A stretch of DNA of 64,000 nt from CAZSXU01 sp964610505 (lineage in GTDB: Bacteria > Arandabacterota > Arandabacteria > JAGLYR01). The position numbers were made by a program, and so were the translations under genes. Below the pieces are notes generated by a model. That model saw only the letters and a list, made by a program, of their open reading frames with translations, was not told the DNA's origin and did not search any database. The stretch spans positions 124,001 to 188,000 of the forward strand of contig CAZSXU010000002.1 in NCBI GenBank assembly GCA_964610505.1, written 5' to 3'. This document shows, piece after piece, positions 36,087-44,780 of this stretch (positions are counted from its first letter, which is position 1; every line of letters begins with the position of its first letter).

Positions 36087-37294
36087 ATGAATGACAACCG
36101 ACCGGTGGATGTTCGCGCCGATGGCAACCGGCCAGACAACCGACCGGCGGAAGTTCGCGCCGATGGGAGCCAGCCAGACAACCGACCGGTGGATGTTCGC
36201 GCCGATGGCAACCGGCCAGACAACCGACCGGNNNNNNNNNNNNNNNNNNNNNNNNNNNNNNNNNNNNNNNNNNNNNNNNNNNNNNNNNNNNNNNNNNNNN
36301 NNNNNNNNNNNNNNNNNNNNNNNNNNNNNNNGACAACCGACCGGTGGATGTTCGCGCCGATGGCAACCGGCCAGACAACCGACCGGTGGATGTTCGCGCC
36401 GATGGTAACCGGCCAGACAACCGACCGGCGGATGTTCGCGCCGATGGCAGCCGGCCAGACAACCGACGGGTGGATCTTCACGTTCACACCCGGTATTCGG
36501 ACGGGGATCTCACTCCGGAGAGGCTTGTCCGTGAGGCCTTGGAGAACGACGTCGCCGCCGTGGCGGTGACGGATCACGACACCGTGATGGGAGTGGAGCC
36601 CGTCCTCCGGGCCGCTGAGGGCACGGGTCTGGAGATCCTCCCGGGCGTTGAATTGAGCGCTCGTGTGGATTCCGCGGAGGTCCATGTCCTCGGGTTCCTG
36701 ATCGACGTGAATCATCCGTCCCTTGTGGAGTGGCTCGAGTTGTTCCGCCAGAAAAGGCGGGAGCGGGCCCTGGAGATGGTGGACCGGCTCCGGAGTCTGG
36801 GTCTCTCGGTACAGCCCGATCTGGTGCTCCGCCTCGCGGGGGACGGATCCGTGGGGCGCCCGCACGTGGCCGGCGCGCTTCTCGAGCAAGGCTTGATCCA
36901 GAGTTTCGATGAGGCCTTCTACAAGTACATCGGGTACAACGGTCCTGCCCATGTCCCGAAGTACCGGCTCGATCCCGGAGAGGCTTTCGACTTGATTCGC
37001 TCGGCCGGGGGAGTGGCCGCCGTCGCCCATCCCGGTACGCTGGCCCGGGACCATCTGCTGCCGGGTTTTGTTCCCCGCGGCATGGAGGCGCTTGAGGTCT
37101 GGCATCCCAGACACAACGACAGCCGGACGGAGCAATACAGGAGATTCGCCCTCGAGCATCGCCTGGCGATGGTGGGAGGATCGGATTCCCACGGCGGGCG
37201 CACGGGGCTCGCCAACTTCAGCCGGGTCGAGGCGACCTACGCTTCGGTGCGTGCGTTGAAAGAGATTGTGCGATCCCGGACCCGTGACCGCTGA
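36087..37294 (+). CDS. RNase AM/TrpH-like PHP-domain phosphoesterase with N-terminal 14-residue repeats, interrupted by an assembly gap
   Basis: After MN, the protein consists of 14-residue repeats (DNRPVDVRADGNRP and variants), a 100-N gap, more repeats, and then a full PHP domain: DLHVHTRYSDGD, TDHDTVMG, PGVELSA, GRPHVAGALLEQG, VAHPG and GGSDSH. This order and the FDEAFYKYIG segment match the YciV/TrpH group, which includes RNase AM, a 5'-3' exonuclease acting on short RNA. The two parts lie in different frames only because the N run is a placeholder. The ancestral start was probably MNDNRRVDLHVHT. It overlaps no neighbour and follows hutI by 27 bases. Confidence 0.75.
36093..36457 (+). repeat. 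42-bp in-frame tandem repeat array B
   Basis: Full units start at 36093, 36135, 36177, 36332, 36374 and 36416; the copy at 36219 is cut after 13 bases by the gap. The unit is 42 bases and encodes DNRP(V/A)(D/E)VRADG(N/S)(R/Q)P. A seventh, diverged half-unit at 36458 is itself the start of the PHP domain. Copies differ at only a few bases. Copy number is unknown. Confidence 0.95.
36232..36331. other. Assembly gap of 100 N inside repeat array B
   Basis: Exactly 100 N. The flanks stop after GACAACCGACCGG (13 bases of a unit) and restart at the first base of a unit, the same offset as in the gap at 22094-22193. Confidence 0.95.
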
Positions 37295-37366
37295 ACCCGT
37301 TCGGCGTGCTCCGGTCGGCGGCGGCGCGTCCTTCGACGATCACTCCGTGGGGAAGATGGAGGTACG

Positions 37367-37966
37367 GTGAGGGCTCGGGACATCACGGAGATCTCGCTCT
37401 TCGTCGCCCTGGCGGTGGCTTCCGGGTTCGCTCTTCTTGCGGTGCCGAACGTCGAGCTGATCACGCTTTCGGTGTTCAGCTCGGGCGTGTTCCTGGGACC
37501 GCGAAAGGGCGCGCTGGCGGGCGTGCTGTCGATGTTCCTGTTCACGACGTTCAACGTGTACGGCCCCGCGCCGTTTCCCCTGGCTCTTGCGCAGATGGGA
37601 GCGATGGGTCTGGTGGGTGCCGTGGGAGGGTGGGAACGAGCACCGCTCTACGCGCGAATCCCCTCCGCCGACGGTGGCCGATCGATCGCGGGGTTTGCGT
37701 TACTTGCCGTCACCGGCGTCGGGCTCACCCTGTTGTACGATTTCGTGACGACGGTGACGCTGGCCGGCCTGATGGTCGGCACGGACCTGACCGCGTCCCC
37801 GGGTTCGAGGGAAGGCTCGAACGAGGGATTCTGGGCCCTGGTCGTTGCGGGGTCCGCGTTTTCCCTGGTACACGTGGCAACCAATGGTCTCATCTTCTGT
37901 GGAGTAGGGGGCTCGGTAATCCGCGCGCTCGCACACTGGAGGCGATCCAATCGATCGGGAGGGTGA
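37367..37966 (+). CDS. ECF-type transporter S component
   Basis: The 199-residue protein has about six transmembrane helices and starts with the pattern usual in ECF substrate-binding subunits (TEISLFVALAVASGFALLAVPNVEL, an N-terminal helix then a polar turn, given here in part). FLGPRKGALAGVLSMFLF is the second hallmark region. Such proteins bind a vitamin and team with shared ATPases encoded elsewhere. Its place directly before a TonB-type receptor suggests uptake of one vitamin across both membranes; thiamine precursors or cobalamin are possible. GTG 37367 follows GGAGG. Confidence 0.75.
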   Translation: MRARDITEISLFVALAVASGFALLAVPNVELITLSVFSSGVFLGPRKGALAGVLSMFLFTTFNVYGPAPFPLALAQMGAMGLVGAVGGWERAPLYARIPSADGGRSIAGFALLAVTGVGLTLLYDFVTTVTLAGLMVGTDLTASPGSREGSNEGFWALVVAGSAFSLVHVATNGLIFCGVGGSVIRALAHWRRSNRSGG

Positions 37967-37975
37967 GGGCAGAGG

Positions 37976-39808
37976 ATGACACGGACTGCGGGGGGGAGCA
38001 TTGGGAGAGGCGGACGAACCTTGAGCCGGGGTCTGTCCGTCGCCGTCGCCCTTTCAACCGCCGCTTCGTTCGCGGAGGGGGCAGAGGCCGATCCGCAGCC
38101 CGAGGCCGGTGCCCCTGGAGTGCACGAGGATGCCTGGAGATGGCTGAGCGGAAGGGGCGCGGGCGGGCTCTCCAGCGGCGGTCCGCTGGGCACTCCACTG
38201 TTTTTCCTGGGCCCGGCGGGAGATGTGTCTTCCCTTCTGGTGACCCTCGACGGCGTGACGCTGAACCATCCCGGGACGGGTGGCGTGGACGGGACCACCG
38301 TGTCGCTGGGATCGATCGAGTCGGCCGCTTTCACTCCCGGGGCGTGGCGAGCCCGCTGTCGAGACGGCGCGCTGGCCGGCAGCATTGCATTCACGGCCAA
38401 GCGCGGTCGCCTCGATGTTCCCGTGTCTCGGCTGGCGTTCGTACAGGGCCCGCGTGGGTACAAACGAAACGCGGCGGAGTTCGGCCGAAGCATCGGCGCG
38501 TCGTGGGGCGCGTATCTCAGCCTCGAGACGAGACAGGGAACCCCGACGCCCTCCTCCGTGCGCCATAGGCTCGACCAGTTCGGCGCCTCCGTGGAGGGGC
38601 GCGTGGCGGGATGGTACACGCGTATTTCGGTCCGGCGGCACAGCGGGGAGAGGATATGGACCGCGGACGAGAATCCTCCCGGCGGAACGGTGATGGATGA
38701 AAGCGCGAGGGAGATCACGGTGCTCGGGAAGTCTCGGGCACTCAATTCGGAGAGTTTTTCGGTCTCCCTCTGGTCTCGGGATTTGAGCGGGAAGGAGGCC
38801 GTGTCCGGGGGCCGAGTGCTGGGTAGCTCGCAGGATGAACTCTCGGGAGGACTCGTCGATGCCGTGTGGACGGTGGGGAAGGGCCACCGGTTGACGGTGG
38901 CCGGGGAAATCGAGCGCCGGTCGTCTACCTGGCTGAGCAAGAGCTCGAGGGTGGAATGGCAGGGTGGAGGGTGGTTGGGCGATGAACTGAGTCGGTGGGG
39001 GGGCACGATGCGCGCGGGCATCCGGGGCGACTACAGCCAGGATTGGGGAATGCAATCGGCGGCGGAGCTGGGATGGTCACGGCCCGCCGGTGCGGGAGTG
39101 CTGGACATCGCTCTTCACCGCGGCTTCCGAACACCCGACGAAGCGGAACAGCGATTCTCGGAACACCCTCCAGAGCCGACGGTGCGCCATGGTGTGCGAG
39201 TGGGATACGGCGGGGGCGACGGGGGAACGGGAGCGGGCGTTCGGGCCTTCCTCTGGAAGGAAACCGGGCGTGCCGTCTGGCGGACGGCGGATCTCGCGAA
39301 CGATACCGCCCGGCGCTGGTTGATTCTGGAACAGGAGATTCGCGCTGGGGGAGGCGTGCTCTGGGGTCAATGGCGTTGTGCCGAAAAGGTGCGCGTGGGA
39401 GGCTCTCTCGCGGTGTGCCGCGTGCGGGATTCCGACGGCGGCGAGGTGCCGCTGTCTCCTTGGGCTAGGGCGGCCTTCGGAGCCGAGATCCGCCACCCGC
39501 TTCCGCTCAGGGATCTTTCGGCCGTCGCACGGCTGGACGGGCGCGGATGGGGCCGGTACGGGTTACCGGAGGGAGGAGAGCAGGCCGCCGGTCTGGAGGT
39601 GGACATTCTGGCGGGCTTCCAGCTCTCGGGTTTCCGAATCGTCGGAGGGATTCGGAACCTGTTCGACGCCCCGATATCCGAGTGTCCTTTCCTGGTGCTT
39701 CGCGAACGTTGGACCGGCCGCACCGAGCAGCTGGAATGTGTGCCGAGGTACGGATCGCGGACCGAAAGAGAAACGTACTTCGGAGTCAGTCTGATTCTCT
39801 ATGACTAG
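37976..39808 (+). CDS. TonB-dependent receptor-like outer-membrane protein
   Basis: The 610-residue product has a signal peptide (SVAVALSTAASFAEG) and a plug-like region at about 75-140 (LLVTLDGVTLNHPG, then SLGSIESAAFTPG), followed by a barrel with aromatic strand ends and a near-terminal IRNLFDAP segment, common in this family. No clear TonB box was seen, and the plug is shorter than usual, so it may be a reduced receptor. It starts nine bases after the ECF S component, which supports coupled vitamin uptake. The residue ending is LILYD rather than phenylalanine. Confidence 0.7.
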   Translation: MTRTAGGSIGRGGRTLSRGLSVAVALSTAASFAEGAEADPQPEAGAPGVHEDAWRWLSGRGAGGLSSGGPLGTPLFFLGPAGDVSSLLVTLDGVTLNHPGTGGVDGTTVSLGSIESAAFTPGAWRARCRDGALAGSIAFTAKRGRLDVPVSRLAFVQGPRGYKRNAAEFGRSIGASWGAYLSLETRQGTPTPSSVRHRLDQFGASVEGRVAGWYTRISVRRHSGERIWTADENPPGGTVMDESAREITVLGKSRALNSESFSVSLWSRDLSGKEAVSGGRVLGSSQDELSGGLVDAVWTVGKGHRLTVAGEIERRSSTWLSKSSRVEWQGGGWLGDELSRWGGTMRAGIRGDYSQDWGMQSAAELGWSRPAGAGVLDIALHRGFRTPDEAEQRFSEHPPEPTVRHGVRVGYGGGDGGTGAGVRAFLWKETGRAVWRTADLANDTARRWLILEQEIRAGGGVLWGQWRCAEKVRVGGSLAVCRVRDSDGGEVPLSPWARAAFGAEIRHPLPLRDLSAVARLDGRGWGRYGLPEGGEQAAGLEVDILAGFQLSGFRIVGGIRNLFDAPISECPFLVLRERWTGRTEQLECVPRYGSRTERETYFGVSLILYD

Positions 39809-39907
39809 CCGGAATCTTCCCGGATGATCTCCGGCTCCGGCAGCGGGGTTCACCCGTCGCCGTCGCCCCGTCGGACTCGAGAGGAGGACCGGGCGCCAAG
39901 AATTGAA

Positions 39908-39937
39908 TTGACGTTGCGGAACATGGATCGGTAAGGT
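39908..39937 (+). promoter_or_regulatory. Promoter for the mannose-1-phosphate guanylyltransferase gene
   Basis: TTGACG at 39908-39913 and TAAGGT at 39932-39937 are separated by 18 bases. It ends about 90 bases before the start codon. Confidence 0.6.
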
Positions 39938-39949
39938 CGCTCACGAAAG

Positions 39950-39967
39950 GCGCCCCCGCGGGGGCGC
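39950..39967 (+). other. Perfect palindrome in the leader of the mannose-1-phosphate guanylyltransferase gene
   Basis: GCGCCCCCGCGGGGGCGC is an 18-base perfect palindrome about 15 bases downstream of the -10 box. In RNA it makes a 7-bp stem at the 5' end of the transcript, and in DNA it could be an operator. No T tract follows. Confidence 0.5.
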
Positions 39968-40023
39968 GGATGTTCAACAAGGCGGTACCGATCCGAACGT
40001 GCTCGCGTTGGAGGAAACCGGAG

Positions 40024-41103
40024 ATGCAAGAGTCGGTGTTCGCCGTGATCATGGCGGGAGGAAGAGGAACCCGTTTCTGGCCGCTCAGCCGCCGTGACCG
40101 CCCCAAACAGTTCCTTCGAGTCACCCCCGGCGGCACGTTGATTCAGAATACCGTGGCGCGGATTGAGCCGGTCATTCCGGCGGACCGGGTTCTCATCGTT
40201 CTGGGGGAGGATCAACGCCAACTGGCTTCCCAACAGCTGCCGGATCTTCCGCACACGAACTTCATCGTTGAGCCGGTGGGAAGAAACACGGCACCCGCCA
40301 TCGGATTGGCCTCCCGGGTGATCCTGGAACGGGATCCCGATGCGGTGATGGTCGTTCTGCCGGCGGATCATGTGATCGATGACGAAGATGATTTCAGGCA
40401 GGTCCTCTGTGCGGCCGCAACGGCGGCTTCCAGGTCCGATGTTCTGGTGGTGTTGGGCATCCGACCCGACCGGCCCGAAACAGGATACGGGTATATCCGG
40501 CCCGGCGGACTCTGGGAAATCGAGGCCGGGCGACAGTTTCTGAAAGTCGAGCGGTTCGCCGAGAAACCCTCACGCGAGGATGCGGCGGCATACGTCGAAC
40601 AGGGGGACCTCTGGAACAGCGGGATGTTCATCTGGCGGGCGTCGGCGATTCGGGACCGGCTAAGGATCCACATGCCGGCCCTCCACGCCGCGCTCGACGA
40701 TCTTTTTGCCGATCGGAACGGAGCGGGCCGCGCCCGGCGCCTGAGAGACCTCTACCCGCGTCTCGAGGCCGTGTCCATCGACTACGGCGTCATGGAAAAG
40801 GCTCGGGAGGTGGTTGTCCTGCCTTGTGAGTTCGGGTGGAATGACGTGGGAAGTTGGTCGTCACTTGCGGCCCTTTGGCAAAAGGACGATTCGGACAACG
40901 CGGTGCTGGGTCAGGCGACCACCGTGAACTCGCGCGGATGTGTCGTCCACAGCGGAGACCGGCTCGTTGCGCTCGTCGACATGCAGAACGTGATCGTTAT
41001 TGACACGCCTGACGCAGTGTTGATTTGTCCGACTTCATCGGACCAGAAAGTCCGCGATCTGGTGCATCTTCTGGCAATTTCCTCGCTCGATCGTCATCTT
41101 TGA
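40024..41103 (+). CDS. manC: Mannose-1-phosphate guanylyltransferase
   Basis: This cytoplasmic enzyme makes GDP-mannose for surface polysaccharides. The 359-residue protein starts with the nucleotidyltransferase motif MAGGRGTRFWPLSR, followed by PKQFL, EPVGRNTAPAIG, FAEKPS, NSGMFIW and GWNDVGSW, all typical of the type found without the isomerase domain. ATG 40024 is preferred to 39970 because GGAGGAAACC lies directly upstream and the usual N-terminus starts here. It has its own promoter and terminator, so it is a single-gene unit. Confidence 0.95.
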   Translation: MQESVFAVIMAGGRGTRFWPLSRRDRPKQFLRVTPGGTLIQNTVARIEPVIPADRVLIVLGEDQRQLASQQLPDLPHTNFIVEPVGRNTAPAIGLASRVILERDPDAVMVVLPADHVIDDEDDFRQVLCAAATAASRSDVLVVLGIRPDRPETGYGYIRPGGLWEIEAGRQFLKVERFAEKPSREDAAAYVEQGDLWNSGMFIWRASAIRDRLRIHMPALHAALDDLFADRNGAGRARRLRDLYPRLEAVSIDYGVMEKAREVVVLPCEFGWNDVGSWSSLAALWQKDDSDNAVLGQATTVNSRGCVVHSGDRLVALVDMQNVIVIDTPDAVLICPTSSDQKVRDLVHLLAISSLDRHL

Positions 41104-41104
41104 C

Positions 41105-41130
41105 GACCCGACCTGAAGCGGGTCTATTTT
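41105..41130 (+). terminator. Rho-independent terminator after manC
   Basis: GACCCG at 41105-41110 pairs with CGGGTC at 41119-41124 around an 8-base loop and is followed by TATTTT. It begins two bases after the TGA stop codon. Confidence 0.72.
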
Positions 41131-41296
41131 CCCAGCCCACGATGTCATTTTCCGAGTTAAGGACCTCTCGCCAGAAGTCGATAGGTATCACTGCGAGCAA
41201 GTCCTGAAGCGGTTTTCCAGAACACACCATCTCTGGGACGTAGTCGTCTTCGGCAGCGTATGATTGCGTTTGCTGGCCGAGAGAAGGGGGCGGTGA

Positions 41297-41767
41297 GTGT
41301 CCTTCAACCGGCAGGAGAAACGAATTGTCCTGGTCATGATCGGTGTGGTGCTGGTCGGGGGCGTTGTCCTGGTGTGCAAGTGGGCGAATCCCCGCGTGGC
41401 CGGGGATCTGTGGGTGTTTGGATCGGACGGGATGAGAGCTCGCGAGGAGCGCGTCGAAGGCGTGTCCCGGGCCGAGCCGCAGAATGAGACCCTGGCGGTT
41501 CACCTGGCGAGAGTAGAGAAGAGGATCGATCAGGGCGGCGGGGCGCCGGCCGAGAGGACGGGTCCGGCGCGTCGGAAGATCAATGTGAATACGGCGAGCG
41601 AGGCCGAGCTGGTTCTATTGGACGGGATCGGGCCCAAGCGCGCCCGGGCCATTGTGCGCTACCGGACCGAGGTCGGCCCCTTTGGATCTCTGGAGGATGT
41701 CGAGAGGGTGGAGGGAATCGGACCGCGGACGCTCGCGCGAATGGCTCCCTGGATCTGCGTGGAATGA
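41297..41767 (+). CDS. ComEA-like helix-hairpin-helix protein
   Basis: The 156-residue product has one N-terminal membrane anchor (about residues 9-28), a linker of about 60 residues, and a C-terminal pair of helix-hairpin-helix motifs starting KINVNTASEAELVLLDGIG and ending GIGPRTLARMAPW. This matches ComEA, the membrane-anchored DNA receptor of natural transformation, which works with type IV pili. Position just before the pilus operon fits that role. GTG 41297 has GGGGG upstream; a GTG at 41293 lies in another frame. Confidence 0.8.
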   Translation: MSFNRQEKRIVLVMIGVVLVGGVVLVCKWANPRVAGDLWVFGSDGMRAREERVEGVSRAEPQNETLAVHLARVEKRIDQGGGAPAERTGPARRKINVNTASEAELVLLDGIGPKRARAIVRYRTEVGPFGSLEDVERVEGIGPRTLARMAPWICVE

Positions 41768-41783
41768 GAGCGGGGTCCCGATC

Positions 41784-41793
41784 GTGCAAAGTG
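41784..41793 (+). promoter_or_regulatory. Candidate activator-binding half-site upstream of pilB
   Basis: GTGCAAAGTG lies about 110 bases upstream of the sigma-54 promoter at 41902. The same GCAAAGTG core occurs at 60608-60615, about 125 bases upstream of the pilM sigma-54 promoter. The distance is typical of NtrC-family activators. Two occurrences are weak evidence. Confidence 0.3.
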
Positions 41794-41901
41794 AGAGACG
41801 GCGGAACGGAAAAGGCGCATTCTGCGACGGATCGTAACGGGACGGATGACGTCCCTTGGGAAATGTTGGTGGGTTTGCCGCGAGTGTCTGGACGCGGCGT
41901 C

Positions 41902-41918
41902 AGGCACAGGCATTGCGA
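41902..41918 (+). promoter_or_regulatory. Sigma-54 promoter for the pilB operon
   Basis: AGGCACAGGCATTGCGA has GG at 41903-41904 and GC at 41915-41916 exactly 10 bases apart, the -24/-12 signature. It shares GGCAC-N6-TGCGA with the promoters at 54718 and 60740. It is 62 bases upstream of the pilB start. Confidence 0.68.
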
Positions 41919-41980
41919 CCGCGGGTCCGTCGGGCGTAGGCTCGGAGGCGGAGTCCCGCAGGTGAGGAACTGTCGTCCGG

Positions 41981-43669
41981 ATGCGGGATCGTTTGGGGCA
42001 AGTCCTGCTTGAGGCCGGCCTGGTCAACGAGGAGGCCTACCAGCAGGCGCTCAGCCGAAAGGAATCGACGGGAGAGCCGGTCGGCCAGTGTCTCCTGAGG
42101 ATGGAGGCGTTGAGCGAATCGGATCTCTGCGAGTTCCTGCAGCAGCGCTATCGCGTGCCGGCGATAGACCTGTCGGAGACGGACATCGATCCGGCCGTCA
42201 TCCGCCTGGTCCCGGTCGACGTTGCCCGCAGGTTCCGCATCATCCCCGTCGGCCAGGACGGTCGAAGACTGACCCTGGCGATGGCGGACCCGGGGAACTT
42301 CGCCGCAGTCGACGATATCAAGTTCATCACCGGCTTGGAAGTCCGCGTTGCCGTCGCGGCCGACTCGGCCATTACGCAGGCCATCGATCGTCTCTACGGT
42401 GAGGACGTGGATGCCTTGGCGGACATCGTCAAGGACATGGCCGAAGAAGATGTCGAGATCGTCGAGTCCGAGGAAGAGGACGAGGGGGACGTTCTCGACG
42501 GCGCTCAGGAAGCGCCCATTGTCAAGTTCGTGAATTCCCTGATCGCCGATGCGGTGCGGCGGGGCGTGAGCGACATTCACATCGAACCCTACGAGAAGAC
42601 TCTTCGCGTGAGGTTTCGAATCGACGGCACGCTGCACGAAGTCATGTCGCCGCCCGTGAAGATGAAGTCGGCCGTCATCTCCCGGCTGAAGATCATGTCG
42701 GAATTGGACATCGCCGAGAGGCGCGTTCCACAGGACGGCCGGATCAAGATCAAAGTGCTGAACCGGACCGTCGATCTTCGCGTGTCGACGCTGCCGACCA
42801 TGTTCGGAGAAAAGGTGGTTCTGCGAATCCTCGATCAGTCAAACCTCAACATGGACCTGGAGAAATTCGGATTCCAGGCCAAGGCGCTGGAGGACTTCCT
42901 GGCGGCGATCGAAAGCCCCTATGGAATGGTGCTGGTCACCGGACCGACGGGCAGCGGGAAGACCACGACGTTGTATTCCGCAATGAGCCGGCTCAACACC
43001 CCGGACGTCAACATCCTGACGGCCGAGGATCCCGTGGAGTACAACCTCGACGGAATCAATCAGGTGTTGGTGAATGATGAGGTCAAGCTGTCCTTCGCCG
43101 CCGCACTGAGGTCGTTTCTGCGGCAGGACCCCGACATCGTTATGGTAGGCGAGATCCGAGATCTGGAGACGGCATCGATTGCGACCAAGGCGGCCCTTAC
43201 GGGACACCTGGTGTTGAGCACGCTTCACACGAACGACGCGCCGAGCACGATCGACCGCCTGATCGATATGGGGTTGGAGCGCTTTCTCGTAGCGTCGGCC
43301 GTGAATTGCGTTGTGGCGCAGCGGCTGGTCCGGAGGATCTGCACGCGCTGCAACGTGGAGTACGAGCCGGAGGAGGTCCTGATCTCGCAGGTCAATCTGA
43401 CTCCCGAAGAGGCCGCGAGCCTGAAGCTCCACAAGGGTGAGGGCTGCGCCCAATGCAACAACACCGGTTACTCGGGACGGGCCGGACTCTACGAGGTCAT
43501 GCCGGTGAGCGATACCATCCGAAAGTTGATTCTGGGGGGGCAGTCGTCGGAGGAGATTCGGGCCGCCGCGATTGAGGAGGGAATGGTCACGCTGAGACAG
43601 GATGCCATCAACAAGATGAAGGCCGGCATCACGACAATCACGGAGGTCCTGGAGGAAACGGCCAGGTAG
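41981..43669 (+). CDS. pilB: Type IV pilus assembly ATPase PilB
   Basis: PilB powers pilus extension. The 562-residue protein has an N-terminal MshEN/GspE-N domain (RLGQVLLEAGLV), then the secretion ATPase core with Walker A GPTGSGKTT at about 321-329, the Asp box and Walker B near GEIRDLETA, and the four-cysteine zinc motif at C454, C457, C489 and C492. The length and layout fit PilB well. The gene heads an operon that runs through pilT, pilC, pilS and pilR with short spacings. GGTGAGGA lies about 11 bases upstream of ATG 41981. Confidence 0.96.
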   Translation: MRDRLGQVLLEAGLVNEEAYQQALSRKESTGEPVGQCLLRMEALSESDLCEFLQQRYRVPAIDLSETDIDPAVIRLVPVDVARRFRIIPVGQDGRRLTLAMADPGNFAAVDDIKFITGLEVRVAVAADSAITQAIDRLYGEDVDALADIVKDMAEEDVEIVESEEEDEGDVLDGAQEAPIVKFVNSLIADAVRRGVSDIHIEPYEKTLRVRFRIDGTLHEVMSPPVKMKSAVISRLKIMSELDIAERRVPQDGRIKIKVLNRTVDLRVSTLPTMFGEKVVLRILDQSNLNMDLEKFGFQAKALEDFLAAIESPYGMVLVTGPTGSGKTTTLYSAMSRLNTPDVNILTAEDPVEYNLDGINQVLVNDEVKLSFAAALRSFLRQDPDIVMVGEIRDLETASIATKAALTGHLVLSTLHTNDAPSTIDRLIDMGLERFLVASAVNCVVAQRLVRRICTRCNVEYEPEEVLISQVNLTPEEAASLKLHKGEGCAQCNNTGYSGRAGLYEVMPVSDTIRKLILGGQSSEEIRAAAIEEGMVTLRQDAINKMKAGITTITEVLEETAR

Positions 43670-43685
43670 CCGATGGGAGACACAC

Positions 43686-44765
43686 ATGCCAGATCTACGA
43701 GCTCTGCTGGAAGACATGGTCGAGAAGGGGGCCTCGGATCTTCACGTCATCACCAATGCGCCTCCCCAGCTCCGTATCGATGGGGAGCTGATCGCTCAGG
43801 GAGACCCGCTCTCGACGGACGAGGCGCGGGCGTTGGGCTACAGTGTTCTCAACGAAGCGCAGAAGAAGGAGTTCGAGATCAACAAGGAAGTGGACCTGGC
43901 CTTTAGCATTCAGGGAGTCAGCCGGTTTCGCGCCAACGTGTTCACGCAACGAGGGGCGATGAGCATGGCGATTCGGCGGATTCCATTCACAATTCCACCC
44001 CTGGAGAAACTCGGGTTGCCCTCGGTGGCGTCCAGGCTGATCACGAATCTCAAGGGACTGATCCTGGTGACCGGACCGACGGGAAGCGGGAAGTCGACGA
44101 CGATGGCGGCGATGATCGACAGAATAAACCACGCGCGGCGCTGCCACATCGTGACGGTCGAGGACCCGATCGAATACGTCCACGAGAACCATCAGAGCAT
44201 CGTGAATCAGAGACAGGTGAAGGCGGACACGACGAGCTTCGCGTCGGCTCTGAAGCACGTTCTCCGTCAGGATCCCGACGTCATTCTGATCGGGGAGATG
44301 AGGGATCCGGAAACGATGCAGGCGGCGCTGACGATCGCGGAGACGGGGCACCTTGCCTTCGCCACCCTCCACACCAACTCGGCCTATGAGTCGGTCAACC
44401 GGGTTGCGGACTCATTTCCTCTGAACGAGCGGCGAAACATTCTCAGTCAGCTCGCGTTCGTTCTGGAGGGAGTCATCACCCAGCAGCTCGCCCCGAAGAG
44501 CAGCGGTACGGGGCGGGTGCTGCTGTCGGAGGCGATGGTGTGTACGCCCGCCATTCGGGCCGTGATTCGAGAGGACAAGATCCACCAGATCTACGGCCTC
44601 ATGCAGGCCGGACAGAAGTTCGGCATGCAGACGATGAACATGAGTCTGGCGGATGCCGTTCGCAAGCGTGCTCTCAGCAGAGAAGATGCGCTCATGCGTA
44701 GCCAGGACGCTGAAGAAGTTGTACAGATTCTCGACAGGTGCGCTGCAGCTTCGGCGCAGCGGTAA
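43686..44765 (+). CDS. pilT: Type IV pilus retraction ATPase PilT
   Basis: PilT powers pilus retraction and thus twitching and DNA uptake. The 359-residue protein has the Walker A GPTGSGKST at about 130-138, the Asp/Walker B region with LIGEMRDPETM, and the PilT-specific C-terminal motif AIRAVIRE, equivalent to the AIRNLIRE loop. It follows pilB by 16 bases. The order pilB-pilT-pilC is the one in Myxococcus. Confidence 0.96.
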   Translation: MPDLRALLEDMVEKGASDLHVITNAPPQLRIDGELIAQGDPLSTDEARALGYSVLNEAQKKEFEINKEVDLAFSIQGVSRFRANVFTQRGAMSMAIRRIPFTIPPLEKLGLPSVASRLITNLKGLILVTGPTGSGKSTTMAAMIDRINHARRCHIVTVEDPIEYVHENHQSIVNQRQVKADTTSFASALKHVLRQDPDVILIGEMRDPETMQAALTIAETGHLAFATLHTNSAYESVNRVADSFPLNERRNILSQLAFVLEGVITQQLAPKSSGTGRVLLSEAMVCTPAIRAVIREDKIHQIYGLMQAGQKFGMQTMNMSLADAVRKRALSREDALMRSQDAEEVVQILDRCAAASAQR

Positions 44766-44780
44766 TGGAGGGAGTCAGCA

